Notes under the pieces: generated by a model | Databases searched by the model: none | Told to the model about the DNA's origin: nothing | The model's input: the letters and a program-made list of their open reading frames with translations, nothing else | NCBI RefSeq assembly: GCF_900105495.1 | Contig: NZ_FNTF01000002.1 | Coordinates: forward strand, 3,199,501 to 3,263,500 | DNA from: Pseudomonas frederiksbergensis | GTDB taxonomy: Bacteria; Pseudomonadota; Gammaproteobacteria; Pseudomonadales; Pseudomonadaceae | Reading direction: 5' to 3' | DNA length: 64,000 bases | Program-made: the position numbers and the translations under genes | In this document: piece by piece, positions 55,483-64,000 of the stretch | Layout: the number at the start of each line of letters is the position of its first letter | Position numbering within the stretch: position 1 is the stretch's first letter

Positions 55483-56493
55483 ATGAGCCAGTCCTTTGAT
55501 ATTGCCGTGATCGGCGCCACCGGTACTGTCGGCGAAACGCTCGTGCAGATTCTCGAAGAGCGCGACTTCCCGGTCGGCAATCTGCACCTGCTCGCCAGCA
55601 GCGAATCCGCCGGGCATTCGGTGCCGTTTCGCGGCAAGAACGTGCGGGTGAGGGAGGTCGATGAGTTCGACTTCAGCAAAGTCCAGCTGGTGTTCTTCGC
55701 TGCCGGCCCGGCGGTAACCCTGAGTTTCGCCTCGCGTGCCACCGCCGCCGGTTGTTCGTTGATCGACTTGTCCGGCGCCTTGCCGGCCGATCAGGCGCCA
55801 CAAGTCGTGCCTGAAGCCAACGCCCAGGTGCTGGCCGGTTTGAAAAAGCCGTTCCAGGTCAGCAGTCCAAGCCCTTCGGCCACCACACTGGCGGTCGTGC
55901 TGGCGCCGTTGCTCGGTTTGCTCGATCTGCAACGGATCAATTTGACCGCCAGCCTGGCCGTCTCCGCCCAGGGCCGCGAAGCCGTCACCGAGCTGGCGCG
56001 GCAAACAGCCGAGCTGCTGAATGTGCGTCCGCTGGAGCCGACGTTCTTTGATCGGCAGATGGCCTTCAACCTGCTGGCGCAAGTGGGCAAGCCTGATGAA
56101 CAGGGTCACACGCTGCTGGAAAAACGCCTGGTACGCGAGCTGCGTCAGGTCATGGCGCTGCCTTTATTAAAGATTTCCGTGACTTGCATTCAAGCCCCGG
56201 TGTTTTTTGGCGATAGCTTTAACGTGACCTTGCAGTCATCGAGCGACATCGACCTGGCAAAAGTCAACGCTGCCCTGGAAGACGCGCCCGGTATCGAGCT
56301 GGTGGAAGCCGGCGATTACCCGACACCGGTAGGTGATGCGGTAGGGCAGGACGTGGTCTACGTTGGTCGGGTTCGCCACGGGATCGACGACCTGTCGGAA
56401 CTTAATTTGTGGCTGACGTCAGATAACGTACGCAAAGGCGCAGCGCTCAATGCTGTGCAGGTGGCTGAATTGTTGATAAAAGGCCTGCTGTAA
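55483..56493 (+). CDS. Asd-like paralogue without catalytic Cys (Usg-1)
   Basis: 336 residues, same fold as Asd (N-terminal IAVIGATGTVGETLVQILEE; C-terminal NVRKGAALNAVQVAELLIKG). Where Asd carries the acylated Cys, this protein reads SSPSPSATTLAV (127-138), with no Cys nearby, so the dehydrogenase reaction is not expected. Corresponds to PA3116 and E. coli usg. It is conserved between asd and fimV. ATG at 55483 chosen where the NAD-loop begins. Role unknown; perhaps structural or regulatory. Confidence 0.8.
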   Translation: MSQSFDIAVIGATGTVGETLVQILEERDFPVGNLHLLASSESAGHSVPFRGKNVRVREVDEFDFSKVQLVFFAAGPAVTLSFASRATAAGCSLIDLSGALPADQAPQVVPEANAQVLAGLKKPFQVSSPSPSATTLAVVLAPLLGLLDLQRINLTASLAVSAQGREAVTELARQTAELLNVRPLEPTFFDRQMAFNLLAQVGKPDEQGHTLLEKRLVRELRQVMALPLLKISVTCIQAPVFFGDSFNVTLQSSSDIDLAKVNAALEDAPGIELVEAGDYPTPVGDAVGQDVVYVGRVRHGIDDLSELNLWLTSDNVRKGAALNAVQVAELLIKGLL

Positions 56494-56700
56494 AAGATAC
56501 TTGGCAACAATTTGTCGAATGAATCCAGTCGGGCGCTATGCTTGGCTGGACTGCTGAAGGCGGGCTCCCTGCGGGGTTTTGCGTGGCATGAATGAAATGA
56601 TCGCGCGCGATGACTCTTCGCCGCCGCGCGCAATGCCTTACGGCAGCGACTATCAACACCTTCTCGCTGGCCGAGGAATGTTCAAACAAAGGATGAGGCT

Positions 56701-59550
56701 ATGGTTCAAGTTCGCAAACTGGTGTTAGCAATAGCGGCCGCCTCGGCGCTGTCCTCCGGTATGGCGCATGCCCTCGGGCTCGGGGAATTGACCCTGAAGT
56801 CGACGCTGAACCAACCCCTGGTGGCAGAAATCGAGTTGCTCGACGTCAAGGAACTCACCGCTGCCGAAGTGGTGCCGAGCCTGGCTTCGCCCGAAGATTT
56901 CGCCAAGGCCGGCGTTGATCGCCAGGCCTTTCTCAATGACCTGACCTTTACCCCGGTGCTCAATGCCAGCGGTAAAAGCATCTTGCGTGTGACATCCAGC
57001 AAGCCACTCTCCGAACCCATGGTGAAATTCCTGGTTCAGGTGATGTGGCCCAACGGTCGCCTGCTGCGCGATTACAGCGTGCTGCTCGATCCGTCCAAGT
57101 TCTCGCCGCAAACCGCTGATGCGGCTGCGCAACCTGCTCCGACGCAAACCGTCACCGCTCCGGTGACCGGTGGCACCAAACCCTCCCAATACACCACCGC
57201 GCCGCGCGATACCCTGTGGGAAATCGCCGAGAAGACGGGCAATGGCGGCTCGGTCCAGCAAACCATGCTGGCCATCCAGGCGTTGAATCCGGATGCCTTT
57301 ATCGACGGCAACATCAACCGGTTGAAAGCCGGTCAGGTGCTGCGTCTGCCGGATCAGGCACAGAGCACCAGCCTGCCGCAACCGAAAGCCATTGCCGAAG
57401 TCTCCGCGCAGAACACCGCGTGGCGTCAGGGTCGTCGCTACGTGGCGAAGCCCGGGACCGGACAGCAGCAGCTCGATGCCACCAAACGCGCTCGCGGTGA
57501 AGGCCCTTCGTCGCAAACAGCGACAGACAAGCTGAGCCTGGTCTCTGCCGAGGCCGGCAAGGCCGGTGGCAAAGGCGCTGCGGGTGATGCCAAGAATTTG
57601 AGCAACAAGCTGGCCGTGACTCAGGAAAGCCTCGACACGACCCGTCGTGACAACGCCGAACTGAAAAGCCGCATGACCGATCTGCAAAGTCAGCTAGACA
57701 AGCTGCAACGCCTGATCGAGCTGAAGAACAATCAACTGGCCAAGTTGCAGGCTGAAGGCGCGGCGGGTACGCCGGCATCCGATGCGACCGCTCCGGCAAT
57801 GTCAGCCGAGCTCGCAGCCAATCCTGATGCAGCGCCTGCACCTGCGCCAGAAGCGGCTGCTCCCCAGGACGCTGCGCCTCCTGCCGAGAAGCCTGTCGAG
57901 CCAACGCCGGCAGCCTCTGACGATCAGCAATTCAAAGAGCTGCTGACCAATCCGTGGCTGCTGGGTCTGGCAGGGGGCGCCGCCGTGGTGGCGCTGTTCC
58001 TGCTGCTGTTGCTGGCGCGTCGCCGCAAAGCCCAGCAAGAAGCCGAAAAGCATTTGCGCATGGCCCGTGATTTGGCCGAGGAGCAGGCGTTCTCCGCTGA
58101 ACTCGACCTGCCAAAAGGCATCTTTGATGACCTGGAAGTGCCGCCGCCGAGCGTGAAGCTCGCTACCGCGCCAACGCCACCGCCTGCACCAGCCCCTGCA
58201 CCCGCGCCGGTGTTTGCTCCGGTTGTGGTGACGCCGCCGATCGCTGCGCCATTGGTTTCGCCTGCTGGCGAGCGCAATGACGATGTATTGAGCAAGGCGC
58301 AGTCGCACATCACTGCCGGTCGTCTGAATCAGGCGGCCGCCTTGCTGGAAGACGGAATCAAGCAAGAGCCGCAACGCAGCGACTTGCGCCTCAAGCTGAT
58401 GGAAGTCTACGGTCAGCAAGGTGACCGCGATGCATTCGTTGCCCAGGAACGCCAACTGGTGGCCAATGGCGACAACTTTGCTCAGGTCGAAAAACTCAAG
58501 AGCCGCTTCCCGGCCATGGCCGTTGCGGCAGCCGGTGGTATCGCAGCCGCTGCGATCGCTGCCGAACTGGACGCGCAATACGTCAAGGATCTACTGCTGG
58601 ACGAGCCAGAAGCGCCGGCGCCGGCAGTGCCCGATGACTTCGACAATGCTTTCGATTTGAGCCTGGATGATCTGGAAACTGCCTCGGCGGCAGGGGTTGC
58701 ATCAGAGCCAGAGCCAGAACCAGAACCGGAACTCGATGATCTCGACAGTGCTTTCGATTTGAGCCTGGATGATCTGGAAACGGCCTCGGCGGCAGAGGTT
58801 GCACCCGAACCAGCACCCGAACCAGCACCTGAACCAGCGCCAGAAAAACCTGAACCTGAACTCGATGATCTCGACAGTGCCTTCGATTTGAGCCTGGATG
58901 ATCTGGAAACTGCCTCGCCGGCAGTGGTTGTACCGGCACCAGTGGCTGCGGCAGATCTGGACGAATTCCCGCTGGACGACGACCTGAGCTTCGAGTCGGT
59001 GTTGCAGCAGCAGACCGACATCAAGGAAAACCTCGATGACCTGTCGGACTTCGACCTGGATATGGATCTTGGTGGGGATGCCTCGCCGGCGACCCTGGCC
59101 GAAGACGACTTCCTGTTGAGCCTGGATGACGGCGTCAAGGACCTGGACTTGCCTGTCGCTGAAGCGCCGGCTGTTCCTGCAGCTGCGCTGGACGATCTGG
59201 AGCTGCCAGCCGATTTCGACCTGTCGCTGGCTGACGAAATGGATGCGCCAGACGCTCCGGACGCGTTTGCAGCCGAACTGGAAGACGTCAACGCCGAGCT
59301 CGATCGCCTGTCCCAGAGTCTTGGCGAGCCGAGTTTCACCGCGGAAGACGCCATGGCCTCCGCCGCTGACGAGCCGGAATTCGATTTCCTTTCCGGCACC
59401 GACGAAGTGGCGACCAAGCTCGATCTGGCCCAGGCCTACATCGACATGGGCGACGCCGACGGCGCCCGGGACATCCTCAATGAAGTGGTGACTGAGGGGG
59501 ATGCGGGTCAGAAGAGCGAAGCCAACGAAATGCTTTCGCGTCTGGCTTGA
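56701..59550 (+). CDS. fimV: FimV-like polar hub/peptidoglycan-binding protein
   Basis: 949 residues: signal peptide (ALSSGMAHA-LG), N-terminal periplasmic FimV domain, a LysM (about 160-220, TAPRDTLWEIAEKTGNG), a coiled coil (about 300-350), one TM at about 418-440 (LLGLAGGAAVVALFLLLLLA, then RRRK), and an acidic cytoplasmic part with three near-identical repeats containing FDLSLDDLETAS and a C-terminal TPR-type motif (ATKLDLAQAYIDMGDADGA). FimV is required for type IV pilus function and polar localisation in P. aeruginosa (PA3115). The number of acidic repeats is likely variable. Confidence 0.93.
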   Translation: MVQVRKLVLAIAAASALSSGMAHALGLGELTLKSTLNQPLVAEIELLDVKELTAAEVVPSLASPEDFAKAGVDRQAFLNDLTFTPVLNASGKSILRVTSSKPLSEPMVKFLVQVMWPNGRLLRDYSVLLDPSKFSPQTADAAAQPAPTQTVTAPVTGGTKPSQYTTAPRDTLWEIAEKTGNGGSVQQTMLAIQALNPDAFIDGNINRLKAGQVLRLPDQAQSTSLPQPKAIAEVSAQNTAWRQGRRYVAKPGTGQQQLDATKRARGEGPSSQTATDKLSLVSAEAGKAGGKGAAGDAKNLSNKLAVTQESLDTTRRDNAELKSRMTDLQSQLDKLQRLIELKNNQLAKLQAEGAAGTPASDATAPAMSAELAANPDAAPAPAPEAAAPQDAAPPAEKPVEPTPAASDDQQFKELLTNPWLLGLAGGAAVVALFLLLLLARRRKAQQEAEKHLRMARDLAEEQAFSAELDLPKGIFDDLEVPPPSVKLATAPTPPPAPAPAPAPVFAPVVVTPPIAAPLVSPAGERNDDVLSKAQSHITAGRLNQAAALLEDGIKQEPQRSDLRLKLMEVYGQQGDRDAFVAQERQLVANGDNFAQVEKLKSRFPAMAVAAAGGIAAAAIAAELDAQYVKDLLLDEPEAPAPAVPDDFDNAFDLSLDDLETASAAGVASEPEPEPEPELDDLDSAFDLSLDDLETASAAEVAPEPAPEPAPEPAPEKPEPELDDLDSAFDLSLDDLETASPAVVVPAPVAAADLDEFPLDDDLSFESVLQQQTDIKENLDDLSDFDLDMDLGGDASPATLAEDDFLLSLDDGVKDLDLPVAEAPAVPAAALDDLELPADFDLSLADEMDAPDAPDAFAAELEDVNAELDRLSQSLGEPSFTAEDAMASAADEPEFDFLSGTDEVATKLDLAQAYIDMGDADGARDILNEVVTEGDAGQKSEANEMLSRLA
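58633..58928 (+). repeat. Three near-identical repeats within fimV
   Basis: Units at about 58633-58700, 58734-58803 and 58861-58928 each contain TTTGAGCCTGGATGATCTGG and encode FDLSLDDLETAS. The spacers encode EPEPEPE and PAPEPAPEP tracts. A recombination-prone region likely to vary in copy number. Confidence 0.85.
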
Positions 59551-59570
59551 TTGATCGGTAAGGCGTAAAC

Positions 59571-59601
59571 AAAACGGCAGCCCATTGAGGCTGCCGTTTT
59601 T
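59571..59601 (+). terminator. Terminator after fimV
   Basis: AAAACGGCAGCC (59571-59582) pairs with GGCTGCCGTTTT (59589-59600), followed by T and then TGTTTC. Confidence 0.9.
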
Positions 59602-59620
59602 GTTTCAGTCCACGACAGCC

Positions 59621-59645
59621 CGTTCCCACGCTCTGCGTGGGAACG
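59621..59645. repeat. GATCGTTCCCAC hairpin repeat, copy 2
   Basis: Perfect arms CGTTCCCACGC (59621-59631) and GCGTGGGAACG (59635-59645) around TCT, related to 55376-55408. Confidence 0.7.
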
Positions 59646-59748
59646 ATCAACCCCGACACGTCAGGCCACAAAAAACATACGCCTCTGGCGTCCCTGCCTG
59701 ACAGCCTTATAATGCCCGCCTTTGCGTACATCAGCAGGCTGTCACTCC

Positions 59749-60603
59749 TTGGCAAATATAGATAATCCGGCCGCCGAACTGGCGGCCGAGGGCTTTTTCC
59801 GGATCGCGTTGGGCGTTGAATACAAAGGCTCGCGCTATCGCGGCTGGCAGCGTCAGGCCTCCGGTGTACTCACCGTGCAGGAGACGCTTGAAAAGGCCTT
59901 GTCCAAAGTCGCCGACTCACCGGTGTCACTGCTCTGCGCCGGACGTACGGATGCCGGCGTGCATGCGTGCGGTCAGGTGGTGCATTTCGATACTCAGGTC
60001 GAGCGTTCGATGAAAGCCTGGGTCATGGGCGCCAATATCAATTTGCCTCACGACGTTAGTGTCAGCTGGGCCAAGGTCATGCCGGCGCATTTTCATGCGC
60101 GGTTCAAGGCTATTGCCCGGCGCTATCGCTACGTGATCTACAACGACCAGATCCGTCCGGCGCACCTGAACGAAGAAATCACCTGGAATCACCGTCCGCT
60201 GGACGTCGAGCGCATGGCCGAGGCCGCGCAGTACCTGGTCGGCACCCACGATTTCAGCGCGTTCCGTGCCGGCCAGTGTCAGGCCAAGTCGCCGATCAAG
60301 GAGCTGCATCACCTGCGCGTCACGCGCCACGGCAAGATGATCGTGCTGGACATCCGCGCCAGCGCCTTCCTGCATCACATGGTGCGCAACATTGCTGGCG
60401 TGCTGATGACCATCGGTGCTGGCGAGCGTCCTGTGGAGTGGATGAAAGAAGTGCTGGAGAGTCGTATTCGTCGTTCCGGTGGGGTGACGGCGCACCCGTA
60501 CGGCCTGTACCTGGTGCAGGTCGAGTACCGCGACGAGTTCGAATTGCCCGAGCGTTACATCGGGCCGCACTTCCTGACCGGTTTCTCGGAACTTGACGGC
60601 TGA
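59749..60603 (+). CDS. truA: tRNA pseudouridine(38-40) synthase TruA
   Basis: 284 residues counted from a TTG at 59749; no ATG lies near the N terminus, and the next sequence (ANIDNPAAELAAEG) leads to the TruA core GVEYKGSRYRGWQRQ. The catalytic Asp is D68 in CAGRTDAGVHA. Other motifs: RRYRYVIYN, VGTHDFSAFRAGQCQAKSP, ASAFLHHMVRNIAG. A further in-frame TTG at 59722 is possible. Isomerises U38-U40 in the tRNA anticodon stem. Confidence 0.93.
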   Translation: MANIDNPAAELAAEGFFRIALGVEYKGSRYRGWQRQASGVLTVQETLEKALSKVADSPVSLLCAGRTDAGVHACGQVVHFDTQVERSMKAWVMGANINLPHDVSVSWAKVMPAHFHARFKAIARRYRYVIYNDQIRPAHLNEEITWNHRPLDVERMAEAAQYLVGTHDFSAFRAGQCQAKSPIKELHHLRVTRHGKMIVLDIRASAFLHHMVRNIAGVLMTIGAGERPVEWMKEVLESRIRRSGGVTAHPYGLYLVQVEYRDEFELPERYIGPHFLTGFSELDG

Positions 60604-60666
60604 CGCCCTCGAACGCTTTTGTTACCATCCGGGACTTTCTCGGATTTACCTTGGGGTTCTATCGAC

Positions 60667-61287
60667 ATGTCGGCCGTTCGCAGCAAGATTTGTGGGATTA
60701 CCCGCATGGAAGATGCGTTGGCGGCGGTTGAGGCCGGGGCTGATGCGATCGGTTTCGTGTTCTATGCCAAAAGCCCTCGGGCCGTGACGTTTCAGCAGGC
60801 GCGCTCGATCATCGAGGCGTTGCCGCCGTTCGTGACCACTGTCGGGTTGTTCGTCAACGCCAGCCGCTGCGAGTTGGGAGAAATCCTCGACGCCGTGCCG
60901 CTGGACCTGTTGCAGTTCCATGGCGATGAAACCGCGGCGGAGTGCGAAGGCTGGCACCGTCCGTACATCAAGGCGCTGCGGGTCAAGGCCGGTGACGACA
61001 TCGCGGCCGCCTGCGATGCGTTTCCAGGCGCCAGCGGTATCCTGCTCGACGCCTACGTTGAAGGCCTGCCCGGCGGAACCGGTGAAGCGTTTGACTGGTC
61101 TCTGATACCTCAAGGCTTGAGCAAACCGATCATCCTGGCGGGTGGCTTGACGCCGGACAACGTCGCCGAAGCGATTGCAAGGGTTCGGCCATATGCCGTG
61201 GACGTCAGCGGCGGGGTGGAGGCGAGCAAGGGCATCAAGGATCACGCAAAGATTCAGGCATTCATTAAAGCGGTACGCGGAAGCTGA
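60667..61287 (+). CDS. trpF: Phosphoribosylanthranilate isomerase
   Basis: 206 residues, TIM barrel; Amadori rearrangement in tryptophan synthesis. Catalytic Cys in [10 protein letters not shown] (C9) and Asp in [17 protein letters not shown]; phosphate site in [14 protein letters not shown] and [15 protein letters not shown]. Monofunctional form, unlike the TrpCF fusion of enterics. ATG at 60667 is the natural start. Confidence 0.95.
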   Translation: MSAVRSKICGITRMEDALAAVEAGADAIGFVFYAKSPRAVTFQQARSIIEALPPFVTTVGLFVNASRCELGEILDAVPLDLLQFHGDETAAECEGWHRPYIKALRVKAGDDIAAACDAFPGASGILLDAYVEGLPGGTGEAFDWSLIPQGLSKPIILAGGLTPDNVAEAIARVRPYAVDVSGGVEASKGIKDHAKIQAFIKAVRGS

Positions 61288-61469
61288 TGTGACGGCTGGC
61301 ACACTGCCGCCGTCCACAGGCATGGCTGAGGGTTTTTGGGGTGTACGCAGGTCACGCTTCACTGACCCGGCAACCCATCGATCATCGCCACACATATGAA
61401 TTTAGCTCAAGGGCATACGCGGGGCTGCGAACCAGAGCGTTCGGGCCGCCGGTACTGGAGAAAGAAAGC

Positions 61470-62390
61470 ATGAGCAACTGGTTAGTAGACAAACTGATCC
61501 CTTCGATCATGCGTTCCGAGGTCAAGAAGAGCTCGGTGCCTGAAGGTCTGTGGCACAAATGCCCGTCTTGCGAGGCTGTGCTGTATCGTCCGGAGCTGGA
61601 AAAGACCCTGGACGTTTGCCCCAAGTGCAACCACCACATGCGTATCGGCGCACGCGCCCGCATCGATATCTTCCTCGACGCTGAAGGCCGTGCCGAACTG
61701 GGCGCGGACCTGGAGCCGGTTGACCGTCTGAAGTTTCGCGACGGCAAGAAGTACAAGGATCGCCTGACCGCTGCGCAGAAGCAGACCGGCGAAAAAGACG
61801 CCCTGATCTCCATGAGCGGCACCTTGCTGGGCATGCCGGTTGTGGTGGCAGCTTTCGAATTCTCCTTCATGGGGGGTTCGATGGGCGCCATCGTTGGCGA
61901 GCGTTTTGTTCGCGCCGCCAACTACGCGCTGGAAAATCGTTGCCCGATGATCTGCTTCTCCGCTTCCGGCGGTGCGCGGATGCAGGAAGCCCTGATCTCC
62001 CTGATGCAAATGGCCAAGACCTCTGCGGTGCTGGCGCGTCTGCGTGAAGAAGGCATTCCGTTCATCTCCGTACTGACCGACCCGGTCTACGGCGGTGTTT
62101 CCGCCAGTCTGGCGATGCTCGGCGACGTGATTGTCGGTGAGCCCAAAGCCCTGATCGGCTTCGCCGGTCCGCGCGTTATCGAGCAGACCGTTCGCGAAAA
62201 ACTGCCGGAAGGTTTCCAGCGCAGCGAATTCCTGCTTGAACACGGTGCGATTGACATGATCATTCACCGTCAGGAACTGCGTCCGCGTCTGGGCAACCTG
62301 CTGGCACAAATGATGGGTCTGCCGACACCGCAATTCGTCGCGGCGCCAATCGAGCCAATCGTGGTCCCACCGGTGCCCGCCAACCTATGA
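61470..62390 (+). CDS. accD: Acetyl-CoA carboxylase carboxyltransferase beta subunit
   Basis: 306 residues; with AccA transfers carboxyl from biotin-BCCP to acetyl-CoA. N-terminal zinc ribbon with C31, C34, C50 and C53 ([18 protein letters not shown]), then a crotonase-fold domain ([37 protein letters not shown]). The ATG at 61470 has GGAGAAAG upstream. Its TGA overlaps the folC ATG by 4 bases. Confidence 0.97.
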   Translation: MSNWLVDKLIPSIMRSEVKKSSVPEGLWHKCPSCEAVLYRPELEKTLDVCPKCNHHMRIGARARIDIFLDAEGRAELGADLEPVDRLKFRDGKKYKDRLTAAQKQTGEKDALISMSGTLLGMPVVVAAFEFSFMGGSMGAIVGERFVRAANYALENRCPMICFSASGGARMQEALISLMQMAKTSAVLARLREEGIPFISVLTDPVYGGVSASLAMLGDVIVGEPKALIGFAGPRVIEQTVREKLPEGFQRSEFLLEHGAIDMIIHRQELRPRLGNLLAQMMGLPTPQFVAAPIEPIVVPPVPANL

Positions 62391-63694
62391 TCGAACGTAC
62401 CCTTGGCGAGTGGCTCGCCTACCTTGAGCAGTTGCACCCTTCGGCCATCGACATGGGCCTGGAGCGCTCGCAGCAGGTAGCGTCCCGCATGGGACTGGGC
62501 AAGCCGGCGCCTCGGGTGATCACGGTCACCGGCACCAACGGCAAAGGTTCTACCTGCGCATTCGTGGCTTCGTTGCTGCGGGCGCAGGGTCTGAACGTCG
62601 GTGTCTACAATTCTCCGCATCTGCTGCGTTACAACGAGCGGGTGCAGGTCAATGGCATCGAAGCCACTGACGCTGAGCTGTGCGAAGCCTTTGCTGCGGT
62701 CGAGGCCGGTCGTGGCGACACTTCCCTGACGTACTTCGAAATGGGCACCCTGGCGGCGTTCTGGCTGTTTCAACACGCCAGTCTCGATGCGGTGGTGCTG
62801 GAAGTCGGGTTGGGCGGTCGTCTGGACACGGTCAATGTGGTCGACGCCGATATGGCGCTGGTCACCAGCATCGGTGTGGATCACGCGGACTATCTGGGCG
62901 ATACCCGTGAATCCGTCGCGTTCGAAAAGGCCGGCATCTTCCGCCAGAGCGCGCCTGCGCTGTGTGGCGACCTGAATCCTCCACAACCCCTGCTGGATAA
63001 AGCGCGCGAGCTCAATTGCCCGTTTTTCCTGCGTGGGCGCGATTTCGACCTCGGTATCACCGATCACAACTGGCAATGGCGCGGTCTTGACGCTCAAGGG
63101 CGTGCTGTCGAGCTGCATGATCTGCCGTTGCTCGATCTGCCGATGGAAAACGCCGCGCTGGCGTTGCAGGCTTACCTGTTGCTCGGGTTGCCTTGGGTGG
63201 ATGCACACATTATTGAAGCGCTGAAAGCCACTCGGGTGGTCGGTCGCCTCGATCGCCGTCAGTTCGACTGGCAGGGCAAGCGCCTGAACCTGTTGCTGGA
63301 TGTGGGGCATAACCCCCATGCGGCAGAGTATCTGGCTCGTCGTCTGGCCAGCCGTGCACCGGCCGGCAAGCGTTTGGCAGTGTTCGGACTGTTGGCAGAC
63401 AAGGATCTGGATGGTGTCGTCGGTGAATTGAGTGCTAGTGTCCAGCATTGGGCCGTCGCGCCGCTGGATTCGCCGCGAGCACGCCCGGTTGCCGATTTGC
63501 ACGCAGCGTTGCATAACCTTGGCGCCTCGGTAACATCTTATGACAGCGTGGCGGCCGCCCTGGAAGGGCAATGCGCGCTGGCAACGAGCGACGACGAGAT
63601 TCTGTTGTTCGGATCATTTTATTGTGTCGCCGAGGCCCTCGAATGGTTGTCCCGGCGCTCCACGGAGGAAGCGGCAAATGGCATTGCTGGATAA
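62387..63694 (+). CDS. folC: Bifunctional dihydrofolate/folylpolyglutamate synthase
   Basis: 435 residues, Mur-ligase fold. P-loop in [15 protein letters not shown], the omega-loop region [30 protein letters not shown], and [13 protein letters not shown]-terminal domain with [13 protein letters not shown]. Adds glutate to dihydropteroate and polyglutamates. Translationally coupled to accD and overlapping the next gene by 17 bases. Confidence 0.96.
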   Translation: MIERTLGEWLAYLEQLHPSAIDMGLERSQQVASRMGLGKPAPRVITVTGTNGKGSTCAFVASLLRAQGLNVGVYNSPHLLRYNERVQVNGIEATDAELCEAFAAVEAGRGDTSLTYFEMGTLAAFWLFQHASLDAVVLEVGLGGRLDTVNVVDADMALVTSIGVDHADYLGDTRESVAFEKAGIFRQSAPALCGDLNPPQPLLDKARELNCPFFLRGRDFDLGITDHNWQWRGLDAQGRAVELHDLPLLDLPMENAALALQAYLLLGLPWVDAHIIEALKATRVVGRLDRRQFDWQGKRLNLLLDVGHNPHAAEYLARRLASRAPAGKRLAVFGLLADKDLDGVVGELSASVQHWAVAPLDSPRARPVADLHAALHNLGASVTSYDSVAAALEGQCALATSDDEILLFGSFYCVAEALEWLSRRSTEEAANGIAG

Positions 63695-64000
63695 GGCATA
63701 CAAACAGCGCATGGTCGGCGCCCTGGTTCTGGTGGCGCTGGCGGTGATTTTCCTGCCGATGCTGTTTTCCCGCCAGGATGAACAGCGTCAAGTGACGGTC
63801 GAAGCCCCGGCTGCGCCGCAAGCGCCGGTGGTGCCGCAAGTTCAGGTCGAGCCGGTGGCGGTGCCTGAACCGCAAGCGCTGCCTCAGGAACCTGTGCCGA
63901 GTGATGAAGAAATCGCTCAGCAAGAAGCACCGTCGACAGCGATTGCCCCGACTGTACCGGTGACGCCTGCGCCTGCCGCCAAACCGGTCGCGCCAACTGT
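63678..64000 (+). CDS. DedD-type SPOR-domain protein, 3' partial
   Basis: At least 107 residues, cut by the window edge. A short cytoplasmic N terminus ([12 protein letters not shown]), one TM (VGALVLVALAVIFLPMLF) and a long Pro/Ala/Glu/Val-rich linker. The layout fits DedD, a division-septum protein that ends in a peptidoglycan-binding SPOR domain, which would lie beyond the window. In P. aeruginosa the equivalent gene is PA3110, next to folC. The ATG overlaps folC. Confidence 0.8.
   Translation, partial: MALLDKAYKQRMVGALVLVALAVIFLPMLFSRQDEQRQVTVEAPAAPQAPVVPQVQVEPVAVPEPQALPQEPVPSDEEIAQQEAPSTAIAPTVPVTPAPAAKPVAPT

Overview
The window is about 64 kb of chromosome from a fluorescent Pseudomonas (P. 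fluorescens group or a close relative). The gene orders lolC-lolD-lolE, copS/copR-cupredoxin-queF, mlaA-rssB-rssC-tal-dusA, aminotransferase-uvrB-gltX-tRNA, and leuC-leuD-methyltransferase-leuB-asd-usg-fimV-truA-trpF-accD-folC-dedD are all recognisable Pseudomonas core blocks. GC content is high. Intergenic gaps hold Pseudomonas-type REP/REPIN inverted repeats. I see no prophage, insertion sequence, integron, CRISPR array or rRNA operon.

Layout. 1-3219: LolCDE lipoprotein release. 3343-6058: copper two-component system CopSR with a divergent periplasmic cupredoxin. 6120-9006: queF, two small accessory genes (one a degenerate HAD protein) and mlaA. 9359-13242: stress partner-switch pair rssB-rssC, transaldolase, dusA. 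13575-15337: a periplasmic cupin, a gene-poor stretch, and a PheC-like periplasmic dehydratase. 15423-20447: copABCD-type copper resistance cluster plus a Met-rich protein and a CopZ-like chaperone. 20558-23092: two L,D-transpeptidases. 23298-30666: an orphan surface-sugar-type protein, a diguanylate cyclase, a DUF1254 protein, a Gly-rich secreted peptide and a GGDEF-EAL protein. 30766-34746: xthA, nat, an unknown protein and a purine permease. 34868-41809: tRNA-Asn, two small proteins, aromatic aminotransferase, uvrB, gltX and a duplicated tRNA-Ala/tRNA-Glu array. 41994-48915: TetR-hydrolase-thioesterase operon, dusC, ibpA with heat-shock promoter and RNA thermometer, and a large multi-PAS GGDEF-EAL protein. 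48979-64000: divergent LysR regulator, leucine/aspartate-family genes, fimV, truA, trpF, accD, folC and the start of a dedD/SPOR gene.

How the genes work together. The most integrated system is copper handling, split between 3.3-6.1 kb and 15.4-20.4 kb. CopSR is the only two-component pair present, and matching CusR/CopR-like 15-mers lie upstream of the cupredoxin/copR and upstream of copA. The CopZ-like gene has an excellent CueR/MerR-type promoter. A perfect Anr/FNR site lies upstream of the Met-rich gene. One copper cluster therefore appears wired to periplasmic copper, cytoplasmic copper and oxygen, which is the main regulatory observation here. Three enzymes with c-di-GMP domains, two catalytically degenerate paralogues (PhnX-like and Asd-like), a SAM methyltransferase inside the leucine genes, and a tRNA duplication with a compensatory change in a spacer hairpin are the other points of interest. 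I did not find a clearly novel defence or mobile system.
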